Assembly: GCF_011075055.1 (NCBI RefSeq)
Contig: NC_058140.1
Location: 18,663,945 to 18,727,944, forward strand
Direction: 5' to 3'
DNA length: 64,000 nucleotides
From: Mangifera indica
Lineage: Eukaryota > Streptophyta > Magnoliopsida > Sapindales > Anacardiaceae
Part shown: in pieces, positions 34,803 through 45,117 of the stretch
How the letters are laid out: every line of letters begins with the position of its first letter
How positions within the stretch are numbered: the stretch's first letter is position 1
Program-made: the position numbers and the translations under genes
The notes under the pieces: model-generated
Database searches by the model: none
The model's input: only the letters and a program-made list of their open reading frames with translations
Told to the model about the DNA's origin: nothing

Positions 34803-36314
34803 GGTTGTATCAACAAAATATCTGGTTAGTTCTTTGGGAGATTGGTTTCTAAGATAGTTGGTATCATATTCATATACATTATATATTTTGGATAAGAGAA
34901 TGAACTAGAGATATTTAGCAGAAAAATGAAAAGAAAAATAAAATATCTGGGAAGTTGTTTTGGCGCTATTCTGCTGCCTCTAGTTACCCGTATTCCAGTT
35001 CTTGTAGCCTATTTTGGGCCTCCCTGTGCATTTGCTTTTGGGTTCTAGAGGCGGTAACACTACCTCTTCTAATTGTTATTATTAACAGCAATGGTTATTA
35101 TTACGGAATAATAAAATCTATAATACGATTTAATATAAGTAAAAAATATATATATATATATATATTTTACTTATATATAGATATATTTTAAAAAATAATA
35201 ATAATATGATATAAATATATTTAAAAAATTTTAAATTTTTAAAAGAGTTTATCATATTTTATAAAATAATGACATTTTAGAAAAGATGTATGAAAAGATA
35301 TGTTAAGATAAACCAATATAATGGTGCTTTTAGGGATGAACCTTACATGTATGGAGAATCTAAATGGGACCAGAATAGGCATCGGATTAATGGATGATGG
35401 TAGGAAACCGGTGCAGATATGTGGAGAGGAGGAAATGGTGATGTGAATATGGAGATGCCTTCAACATCCCAGAAGGAGGATCACCCCTCCGATGATGCTT
35501 TGGTTCAGCAGGCAGGTCAGTAGACTCTGTATGAAAATAATCATCATGGTCTTCAGAAGAAAACTTTTGATACAAAGTCCATTAGTTCTTCTAAAGATCT
35601 TCATAAAACTCACCTAAAACTTACCATGAGAAGACATCAGATCCCTCTGAAAAATCAAGTGTGGATAATCATGCTAACAGTTTCCAAAAGTTACAAAGCT
35701 TTCTTCGTTGTTATATATCGGATTTATTCATTCAACCAATTCGAATTGGGTTATCAATTGACAAAAATTGGATAGTCTGTGTAAGCTTGGAAACCTTTTT
35801 CAACTAGTAATTAATGATCATTAAGCAGGATAAAATGTGTTTGAAGAGAAATTGATTGACTTTAAATTAGATAATTAAGAAAAATTACAGGACAAATATG
35901 CACGAATTGCCATATTAATTTGTATGTAAATAATTATTGTTTAAGTCCAAACACAAAATAATTTACTTTTAAAATTTCTTTGTTATTGTTGATTTGTCAG
36001 CTGCTTTTTTGCATGTTTATTTTTTTAATAAATAGACATTTATAGACTTTTTTAACTTTAATATCGTGCATGTGATTCGTCAATATAAATTTGGAAACAT
36101 AATCATTCAATTCTAGCTCTTAATTTCAGGAACATCAATGAAGGTATCCCAGATTGGCTGCTGATTATTAAGTAGCTAGCTTAATTACTTTCATTAATTC
36201 AACTTATCTACAGACTGCTGCCTTCTCTATGAAATTCAGCCTCGCCGAAAGTACAACTACAGCTAGCTGACTTGACAACGAAAAGGACTAACCAAATGAG
36301 GAACCTCATATTCA
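34803..36314. other. Spacer with coding-like relic
   Basis: The first 150 bp is the Cpn60 beta 4 promoter region. A TA-rich microsatellite (TATATATATA) is at 35,146-35,166. About 35,387-35,640 (-) reads as a hydrophilic 62-codon frame with EDHDDYFHTESTDLPAEP and PKHHRRGDPPSGMLKASP, which looks like decayed coding sequence of an unknown gene. The rest is AT-rich. Confidence 0.4.
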
Positions 36315-37234
36315 CTATTCAAGTTCTTCCTCGTCTACCTTTCCTGGATGTAGTCTCTTCTTTCCCCTTAGAGCAACCCCAAAGAGCTTCAAGCTACTGT
36401 TGGGCTCCTCAGTTACAGTCACTGAAGACGACTTAACCACTCCTTGATTTATAGTAACCAATTGTCTGAGCCTAGGTTCTGCATAGTTGTAGTGATCGTA
36501 GGGAACGGCTGGTTTTACATGATTCTGAATGAAGAAGATAATGTCATTGTAGAGGTTCTTCATGTGAGTGAGTTCAGATAAAAGCATGCAGTTTCTTCTG
36601 CGCAAACGTTGATTATCTTCAGTGAGTGCTGTCAGAATATCGGCGGGAGGTTTATTGTTTGCCGATGGCAGTGGAGATTCTACCCAACAAAATTTTTTCT
36701 CATCTGGTTGAAGAAAATGAATTAGTTGCTCATGGTAGTTTACTTGGTGGTGATAATTATGATTCTGGGGTGTTCTCCTTCTGTGGATCTCTGATAGTAA
36801 ATGCTTCGCTCCTTTTCTGAAATACTCATTTGCAAACTCCCATCTATCCGAAACTATCTTTTTGAAGCCCTGAAAACATACACATAGTTAATAACTTAAT
36901 ATATAGCAAGAATGGGAGCTTCCATATTGTATTAATAAATGAACAAAAAAACGCATCAGTAGAAATTTACATAGGTATTAAGCTGCCTAACAAAGCTTGA
37001 GAAATTGTTGTGCTTGAAGTAGTTGGGAAGAAGATCTCTGGCAAACTCAGGAGGTCTCCATACAACAAAAGTGGTTTCCTTTTCACCCCATGACACAATG
37101 TGGTCAGTGAGAGGATCATCAACAAGTTGGTATGTTTTCGTCAGAAAAGGAGCAGGAACTGTCTTCTGAGACTCCACTGAAAACACCATTTCATCACACC
37201 TGGAAGTAGTTTCAGCTGTGAAAGCCATTATCAT
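36315..37234 (-). CDS. HSFB4: Heat stress transcription factor, class B (HSFB4 type)
   Basis: Sequence-specific DNA-binding protein for heat shock elements; class B factors lack the activator AHA motif and act mostly as repressors. Two exons, 36971-37234 and 36315-36869, split inside the DNA-binding domain after RQLNTY at the intron position conserved in all plant HSFs; 272 residues. DNA-binding domain at about 26-119: [51 protein letters not shown], and [11 protein letters not shown] short oligomerisation coiled coil follows ([17 protein letters not shown]). Near the C-terminus KLFGVAL is the class B repressor motif (LFGV), next to the nuclear localisation cluster RGKKR. Arabidopsis HSFB4 (SCHIZORIZA) acts in root cell fate. 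Starts at 37234 and 37228 (MAFTAETT) are both possible. Confidence 0.93.
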
Positions 37235-37886
37235 TAAATTGATAATTTAAAGATGGAAGTGATGGAATGATATGCTTCTTCAAGTACTTCTGAAACTAAA
37301 CTATATTTAACTCCTGATACTGAAATTAAGCCTCTTTCTCTCTCTCTTTATCTCTTTCCACCTCTCACTATCTCATTATAATTTTCTAACTTTATGAAAC
37401 AGAAACATATGACCATGTCAATAAATTAAATAAAAAGCTCTTCTTTTCACTGTTTTTAACCCTATGAAGCATATGACCATGTCAGTTTTCCAATTAACGA
37501 ATAATGTGAAGATATTAAAAAATTAAGATCCAATTCTGTCTTCTATGCCAAAGGTCTGCCAGTTTTATTTCAATATATGAAAATATGTTTTTAGTTAATG
37601 AAGTCCAATGCAAAACTTATAGCTCCATCTCACATGGCAGAATTGTATATCCACAAGAGGCCTGGTCCCTGAAAGAAAAAGAGAGAAAAAAAAAAAATAA
37701 AACATTGCCTTTGTTGTTTTACTTTTGAAGGGGATCTGAAGGAGGGTGAATGATTCTGACATTTCTCTCCAAAACTAAAACTGCAATGCATCATGTTCTT
37801 GATTCGTCGAATAGAAGAAATTTGGGTATTAGAATGTGATCAGTAAGTAATTAATTTAGAAAAAAATTTGGATGATATATTAATTA
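37235..37886. other. HSFB4 upstream region
   Basis: A TATA-like TTAAATATAG (minus strand) lies near 37,301-37,310 and a CT-rich run at 37,331-37,360, both plausible promoter elements of the HSF gene. No gene is seen. Ends with TATTAATTA (37878-37886), the left target duplication of a MITE. Confidence 0.5.
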
Positions 37887-38067
37887 GAGCAATGTTACGT
37901 GTATCCATTTTTGATACACAATTTATATATACAGTAATATATAATAATATAATTAGATAATTTTAAAACATGTATCATTATATGATAAAGAATCATCTAA
38001 TCACATGATAATACCTCATTTATGTACATAAATTATATATAAAAAATGGATATATATAGTTTTATTG
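37887..38067. mobile_element. Fold-back MITE, 181 bp, perfect 9-bp target duplication
   Basis: Starts GAGCAATGTTACGTGTATCC and ends ATGGATATATATAGTTTTATTG. The interior is near-palindromic with AATCATCTAATCACATGATAA. Flanked on both sides by TATTAATTA (37878-37886, 38068-38076). Same family as 40268-40438 and 50361-50537. Confidence 0.82.
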
Positions 38068-39454
38068 TATTAATTATTCCTTCTATTCCGACAATCAGTT
38101 CCTACTATTTATGTATACCTTCAAGTCACGGGTGTGCCTTGGAATACACAAAGGACAGGAATGTTCCAAGCTACCAATTCCTAACTAGACCACAGTGATT
38201 AACATTTGAATAACTTACATTTTCCAACCCAAGGTTTCCCTAAAATAATTTTCGATTCATAAAGAATATTTTCCTATCCAAAAATAATTTTTCACATCTA
38301 AATTATACTAATCAATAAATCAAACAACTAATTTAGTCTTCAAACCTTAATACACTTTTTCACCTATTGCATGCATGAATAACATTTTCTTACTCTAAAT
38401 CTCTATTGAAAAAAAAAAAAAACCTAATGCTGTAAGAGTAAAATATCTAATAATTTTGAAAAAAAATAAAAATAACCCTTTTTATATATCTCACATTAAC
38501 ATTTTAATTATGATAGTTTGATTCTTTTATAAGTTTAAAAATCTATAATTCAATCTCAACAATTCAATTTAAAAATCCTAACCGCCACCTTAAACAATTA
38601 TTATTCGTCAATTATATATTTAGCCTTGGGATGATTTGTCCATAATAGCCACAAATAGAGGTTTTACTAATGGTGAAAAGATTTCACTTATATATGGGGA
38701 AATCAATGAAATTGTCTAAGTTAACATCGTCTCACTCAAGATGAGATTGTAACCTAGCCCTTGCGACAAGAATTGGAACAAGGAGACAAATTGATAGGCG
38801 ATTTGATTATTGACTCCAATTTTGATGAAGCCACGAACAGAAAAGAAGAAAAATGTAATGAGTCAGCGAGGGGATTGGGTCACTCTTTGACAAATGTAAG
38901 TGGGATGAACTATGTTTTATCAAAGTTAGGGCGGAGACTTGTTATTTTTGGCCTTAACGGAATAATATATGATGAAGATTCTATTCCAAAGAATACCCAT
39001 CTAATTAATTCCATTTATCTTTAAACTTCATGTGACCCACTACTTGCTTTTAATTTTTCAACAGAGAGAGATAGATTTGTCTCATATTAGCACAAATCTA
39101 AATGCATAACATGTGAACATGAGCTAAAAACATTTAGGAACAATATTTTAAGTTAAAGCAACTAGATTTTGGGTTTTTAGGGAAAGATAAAAAAGGAAGA
39201 CCTAAATTGCATACTTATTCAAACACATGCAAGTCTTTTACTTTCAAGAGTTGAAATCTATACAATCATTAACCATAATCACAGAAGATTTCGTAATATA
39301 TAATAAAGCTTAACCCAATTTTATGCTAAATGTATTATACCATTCATGCAATTATTTTAAAATAATTATATATATAGAATATTTTTTTTAGTTAGGACAT
39401 ATTGATATAATTTTAATCATGATGATTATTAAGTAGGACTAAAATAATATTTTA
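38068..39454. other. AT-rich spacer
   Basis: An 87-codon open frame at 38761-39024 (+) has no recognised domain and is not called. Otherwise AT-rich with A/T runs. Ends with AATATTTTA (39446-39454), the left target duplication of the next element. Confidence 0.45.
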
Positions 39455-40695
39455 GGGAAATTAATAAAAATAGGCACGAAATTATGTATGTAAACTTTTT
39501 TTGACAAAATTTTAGTAATTTTATCTTTTTAAGTAAATTGTAATTTTTATTTCAACAATACTTTTCACCTTATTTCTTCATATTCGGAGTAGGTTTTTAC
39601 TAGAAAATCTTCTTTTTGAATATACAAATTAATTTTTATGTAATTGTTGATATTTACGGATAAAAAACTGATTAATAATTTCTGAAGTAAAGATTGATAT
39701 ATATGTATTTTTATGAAATGATGAACATAAGTACACAGAGTGTGTGAGTGAGAAAAGGCGCACGCAGATATGAAAGGGTGTGTGTTTTTTTGAAAGAGTG
39801 CGAAAATATGTTAAAGGATGCGAAACTGTGTGAAAGGGTGAGCGTTTTTTCGAAAGCGTGTGAAAATGTGTGAAAGGGTGTGCATTTTTCCGAAATGGTG
39901 TGCAGGAATGTGAAAGGGTGCAAGCAAGTGTGAAAGAGTGCGAACAAGTGCCTAAAAATACAAACGGGTGCATGAAAATACATACAGGTGTGTATAATAT
40001 ATATGATTACACAATATAATATATAATATAAATACATATATAAGGAGTGTGCATGCACCCGTATGCATTCTTATGCATCCGCTTGTATTTTTACGCACCT
40101 TTTCATATCTACAAGCACCTTTTTGCACCCGCTAACACCCTTTCGCACCCTTTCTCACCCACTAGCATCCTTTCACATTTGCACTCACCCTTTCACATCT
40201 GCACGCACCCGCTTGCACCCACACATACTCTGTGTAGTTATGTTCATCATTTTGTTATAATTTGTAAGAGCAATACTATGTGTACCCACTTTGAGTACAC
40301 AAATGTATATACACTCATATGTGTCATCATATGATTGGTTATTGTTTTATTCTTAATTCAAAATCATTCAATCACATGATGACACATATAAATGTGTATA
40401 CATTTGTGTACCTAAAGTGGGTACACATAATTTTATTGAATTTGTAAATACCAATTTTTACATCAGAAATTAAATAGTTTTTGATTCGTAAGTATCAATA
40501 ATTATACAAAAATTAATTTAAAATTAATTTGTATACTCAATATGTGATACAAGAGAAAAAGAAGATTATTCAGTAAATATTCTGAATAAGAAGTAATAAG
40601 GTAAAAGTATTATTAGAATAAAAAAGTAAAATTACTCAAAGTTTGTCAAAAAAGGTTTAGTCGATAAATTTCGTGTCTATTTTAATTAATTTTTC
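39455..40695. mobile_element. Foldback Mutator-like element with minisatellite arms, 1241 bp
   Basis: Almost the whole segment is one inverted repeat. The outer arms (39455-39715 and about 40439-40695) pair over about 250 bp; for example AATAGGCACGAAATT on the left pairs with AATTTCGTGTCTATT on the right, and ACCTTATTTCTTCATATTC with its mirror. The inner arms (39720-39985 and 40047-40240) are arrays of a short degenerate unit, GTGTGAAAGGGTGCG on the left and its complement on the right, meeting at an AT-rich turn near 40,010. Perfect 9-bp flanks AATATTTTA at 39446-39454 and 40696-40704 point to Mutator-type integration. No transposase. Frames at 39629-40334 are repeat artefacts. A 171-bp MITE is inserted in the right arm. 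Confidence 0.85.
40268..40438. mobile_element. Fold-back MITE nested in the foldback element, 171 bp
   Basis: Starts GAGCAATACTATGTGTACCC and ends GGGTACACATAATTTTATTG; the two halves pair almost fully. Perfect 9-bp duplication AATTTGTAA at 40259-40267 and 40439-40447. It interrupts the right arm of the surrounding element, so it inserted later. Best-preserved copy of the family. Confidence 0.88.
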
Positions 40696-40704
40696 AATAT
40701 TTTA

Positions 40705-41846
40705 TAATCCAAATTCAATGATATATATGCATGATATAAATTTATATTAGAATATCCTGACTAAAGAAATATTATATATATAATGTTTTATTCGGGATAT
40801 TTTGAATAGAGGGCATGTAGTAATAGATAATTTTGGATTTTGAGAAATCATGAAACATCACATGCAAAGGATCTAAGCCAAACATTTTACTAACAATAAT
40901 TTGCAAAGTTAAAAAAAAAAAAAGAAAGAAAAGAAAGAAAGAAAGGATTCGCATATTGGATTTTAGCATCATTGCATCTCATGCATCAGTGTTTGTTCTA
41001 CAGTATGCTTAAAGGATAAGTTGATATATAATATTGATTGAAATTCTAATCATGAAGACATTGTTCTTTGTCAATAACAGTGTTTTGGTCCACCAAATTA
41101 AATTTTTGGTAAATTTTTTTGCATTTTTTCCCTTCTGAGAATGTGGGTTGGATGATGCTTGAGAATACCAAGAGTCATGGGAAGAAGCAATGAGGTTATT
41201 TTTGTTTATCAAGCTTTTAAAAATGTAAAGGTGGGGAAAAGATGCTCTTTGGGATGAGATGGTTGAAGGACAAAGTATGCTTTACAGAAGAACATCTTCA
41301 TTTCACCCCAGGAAAGACAATTGTATGGGCCAAGCTGATCTGCAAATTAACCATTATAAAATTCCATGATCGATGCTTATTACCTAATGGAAAGATCACT
41401 TTTATTTGCTTGCTTTCAGTCGTTTCTTTCTCTCCCTGTCCACATGCCCTTGCAGCATTTTATACTTTCTTTAATGAAGATATGGGAAGATGCCAAATTT
41501 AGTCTGTCTATTTCACTTTTTTATAACAAAATGAAAATTAAACGCAATAGTTATGATCAATTTTTAGTAAATTTTTAGGTTCATATATTGATATTATGGA
41601 TCTTAATTTCCATATAAATGCTGACTTTAGGTGTTTGTCTTCCTCTTGATTTAGGATGGCAAGAGTTCCAAAATTTTGCTCGACTAAGGCAACAAGAAAA
41701 AGGGTTACAGAGTCTGCAGTATCGTTTTCGCTAGATTATTCTCAAGGTTTGAACATTATTAATTCGTAAATTTTATGGAAAGGTCCTAATTTACTAAATT
41801 AAGCTATATTCAAAGATGTAACCAAATTTGAACTTAATTATGTAAT
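40705..41846. other. AT-rich spacer
   Basis: Contains an AAAG/GAAA-rich run at 40,912-40,946. Frames at 41242-41502 and 41366-41578 have no recognised features. No gene is called. Confidence 0.45.
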
Positions 41847-42611
41847 GGCCAAAAGACTTGTTCACACCCAAGGTTAAGTGCAATCTTAGACTTATATCTT
41901 CTAACTTTCAAAAACTCAAACTCTCATTCATAAACAAAATTTTGTTATCAAACTCAGTTAATGTTAAAGGTAAAATTATCATTTAACAAAAAAATTTAAA
42001 AAAATAAAGTTTTATTATATTCCTTTTTCAATTTGAAAACTAATAATTTCTTTCATTTAAAGTTTGAAAAGTGACAATTTAAAAAACCATTGTCGGAGAT
42101 AGCAAAGTTTGTCTTCTCCAACCATGTTGGTTCTCCCTTCCGACTTATCTCCTCCTACCAACTTGTTTCCACCAACTGACAATAGTGATTTTCTCTGATG
42201 AATATGATTTCATCTTCATCTAACGACAATGATTTTCTCTTATGAAGACACTCTAATGAAGACAATTTCATTTTCTTTGGAGGTAATTATTTTAATCGTT
42301 GGGAGGGAACAAGTAGGGGGAGAGAGATACCCTAGGTGAAAGGACGAACGGTTTCAAAACCTTAGGGGTGAAAATGCCACTTTTCAAATTTTAAGTAGAA
42401 AAAAATTATTATATTTTTAAACTGAAAAATGGGAGAAATATGATAAAACTTTAGTTTTTAAAATTTTTTTGTTAAATAACAATTTTACTTTTAAGTTTAA
42501 CTGAAAATTTTAATAAAATTTTGTTTATAAATAGAATTTTAGATTTTTAAAAATTAGTAGATAGAAATTTAAGATTACATCAACCCTCGGGTGGATACAA
42601 GTCTTTAGGCC
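41847..42611. mobile_element. Mutator-type MITE, 765 bp
   Basis: Ends GGCCAAAAGACTTGTTCACA (left) and the inverted GGCCTAAAGACTTGTATCCA (right), paired for about 60 bp. Flanked by TTATGTAAT and TTATATAAT (41838-41846, 42612-42620), 8 of 9 bases matching. The interior has TTTGAAAAGTGACAATTT and GATGAAGAC words in opposite orientations. Same family as 22527-23252. No coding capacity. Confidence 0.82.
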
Positions 42612-43454
42612 TTATATAATTTAATTTGTAGCTCTGCGGGCCGTCGTGAACCTGGGTTTCGTAGCTAACCTGGTCACTTTTTCCATCTCTCCACACTCAA
42701 AGAAATGCGGGAGCGGTATTAACGTGGTTAAGTTAATCATTTTAGTGAGATTTTTTTTCTCGATACTCAATTGAACGAATTGATTAATCGGTGATGTTCT
42801 TAATGCATGTGACAAATTAATCATTTTTCATTCTCTACTTGGGGACCTACTACAGAGCCGTGGAAAGTTTGCACAGTTACTCAAGTTGAAGAAGTAAAGA
42901 CTTGAGATACCAACAAGAATGACGCTCATTCTAGCTTGTACAATCATAATGATCCTTATATTTTTGGAAAGAAGTTCCCTTGAGCCTCAATTCCGGTGAT
43001 TCCTTTAGTTTTCTTACGTCTGTCACGATACCCATCTACGAGTTCCTTGTTATCCCAGTTGCTCGAAAGATTACAGGAAATCCATCAGGCATTACACATC
43101 TCTATTATTCCATTGATGGTAGCGGGGTATTGTTGAAATAAAACGAATCAGTCTCTTCTGGCTTTCATTCCAATATTCAATTCTTGGACTTGCAAACATG
43201 TTTACGGTTGTTGGATTAACGGAATTCTTCTTCAAAGAACCGCCGTCCAGCATGAAATCACTCTCGACTTCAAACAAGAAAGGATGGTTATCTTTATTGG
43301 GCTTCATGGTACAAATACAAGGATGCGCCCACCGGCACTCATAATAAAACTGAGGCAAAGGATTAACTCATCTCAGATTTTCTTTCGGGAGTAACAAAAT
43401 TTTGTTGATGTTCACGGACTTTCCTCAGAACATCACTGATCTAATATTATCTAT
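42612..43454. other. Unassigned region with an odd minus-strand frame
   Basis: An 88-codon minus-strand frame at 43092-43358 (for example ECRWAHPCICTMKPNKDNHP, then RIEYWNESQKRLIRFISTIP) is unusually GC-balanced and protein-like compared with its surroundings, and minus-strand sequence just downstream (about 42,980-43,070) reads WDNKELVDGYRDRRKKTKGI in another frame. This suggests a decayed gene or organelle/transposon-derived insert, but I cannot identify it. Confidence 0.35.
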
Positions 43455-43805
43455 TTTGGATATAAAATTTATAATGATTTTATTTTTGAGTTTTACAATT
43501 TAAAATACGTTCTAATAATTTAAAACGCTCATAAGTTAATTAACCAGTCTAAAATTAACATCTCAAAGTAATGAGGAATACACACACAAATCAATATCTT
43601 TTCTGTATTTTGTCGATATAAAATTTGTCTAAACATACACCCCCTTTTATAGGATTCAACGTCCTCGCCAAGGTTTATCCCGTTATAGTTTAAGAGAGCA
43701 TGCGGAGTAATTTCGATATCATTTATAACATTCATGATTCAATAGTTCGACTCACTATCAAAACGTATTTTGAATTGTAAAACCTAAAAGTAAAATTATG
43801 ATAGA
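43455..43805. repeat. Inverted-repeat relic, about 350 bp
   Basis: The left arm, TTTTGAGTTTTACAATTTAA then AATACG (about 43,470-43,515), pairs with the right arm ACGTATTTTGAATTGTAAAA (about 43,755-43,800). Between them lies GGATTCAACGTCCTCGCCAA. Probably a transposon remnant; class and exact ends unclear. Confidence 0.45.
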
Positions 43806-44794
43806 CTGTATGTTCAAAATAAATAATATATTGACAATCAATTAGAGTATTAGAATAGAAATGTCATGTATCACCATGAAAAATGCCCAGTTTCTTGAAT
43901 TGTGATGGAATAAAAGATCACAAATGAAGTTATAATTAAGTGGAGGATTCAACCATGTAGCACTCATAATAATTTAAACTTGATGCAAATCCATAAAATC
44001 TTTTTGAATTCCCCTAGCACTAATTTGTTAATGCTAATATAATTGAGTAATTTGTGGTCAGAAGAATTTCCCTGTAAATATGAAATTTCTAATATTGCCT
44101 AAAATTATCCGATATTTGCAGATTAGGTCAATACCAATATCATGGTCAAAAGGCCTCGATAGCATAAGCAAGCAATGTTTTGTTTATTAATTAAGAGAAG
44201 CTTCGGTGTTTGCCTCTTAAGCTCTCCTCTTTTAATGCCATTGAATTCTTAATAAGTGTAGCATTTCTCAATGAGATAACTTTTTATATCTGTCGGTTCT
44301 TGGTGCCCCATGGTCCTTGATTTATTTCATGCAAAATTTAGGTACATCCCCAAGTTTTCCCTTGTCAGTCCCAAAGTTTCAAAAACTATCATTTACACCC
44401 CCTTTTTAACGCTGAAATGGCGAGTATTTCATGTATGCATGTGTTAGACTTGGAAATGTGACAAGTATAGCCAGCCCCTCATCACAAAAGTACAGAAAAC
44501 CATGCATCATCGTCGTCATCATTAAACCATTTACTCCATTAAAATAGAGACTGAAGAAAACGCTTTTCGATGCTGTCTCTATTTGGTGGTGTTTCCTAGA
44601 GAAGAAATCTGGCAATTGACCCAAGTGATCGATTATTGCCATTTGCCAATCTTTTGACTTTTTGGCTTCCATAATTTCGATCTTCATTCATGGAATCTCT
44701 CGCACGCCCCATTATTTCTCTTCGATACCAACACTACTTAACCCTCATTATCTTCCTCCTAGTCAAGACTCGAGTTGAAAAGAGAACCGGAAAA
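43806..44794. other. Upstream region of the phytosulfokine gene
   Basis: No gene is seen. The 93-codon frame at 44406-44687 (-) is not supported. The last 300 bp is the likely promoter and leader of the peptide gene. Confidence 0.45.
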
Positions 44795-45117
44795 ATGACT
44801 CAGAGTCGTCTCACTTTCTTCATCTTGGCTTTGCTTCTGTTAACGCGTAGTGAAGGCAGACTACTAATTTCTTCCACTACTGCGACATCATCTACTGTAA
44901 GAAGTTAATTAACACTGTTTTTCTTAATGTTTTGGTTGATTGTCTTGCTATCAGATTATTCTGATTTGTTCTACTTTTACTTGGTGTTTATTTGTAGGAG
45001 GAATCAAGCATCAATGATGATGAATGCACAGGGGCAGGAAGTGAAGAGTGTTTGATGAGGAGGTCCATGGTTGACCACACGGACTACATCTACACCCAAG
45101 ACATCAGTCAGCCCTGA
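44795..45117 (+). CDS. PSK: Phytosulfokine precursor
   Basis: Precursor of the sulfated pentapeptide hormone PSK, which promotes cell growth through PSKR receptor kinases. Two exons, 44795-44896 and 44998-45117, joined at GT-AG borders, give 73 residues. A signal peptide opens the protein ([16 protein letters not shown]). Exon 2 has the family pattern [15 protein letters not shown] and then [18 protein letters not shown] is the mature peptide, the preceding Asp is the tyrosylprotein sulfotransferase context, and the residues around it are the subtilase cleavage region. The ATG at 44795 is chosen because it starts the signal peptide directly; an in-frame ATG at 44690 would put 35 extra residues in front. 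Intact. Confidence 0.95.

Noticed and set aside
38761..39024. 87-codon plus-strand frame
   Set aside because: Starts ATG-less of any promoter context and shows no motif; possible old transposon piece but no support.
39629..40334. Overlapping 65-115 codon frames rich in His, Thr, Phe and Leu
   Set aside because: They are translations of the minisatellite arms of the foldback element, not genes.
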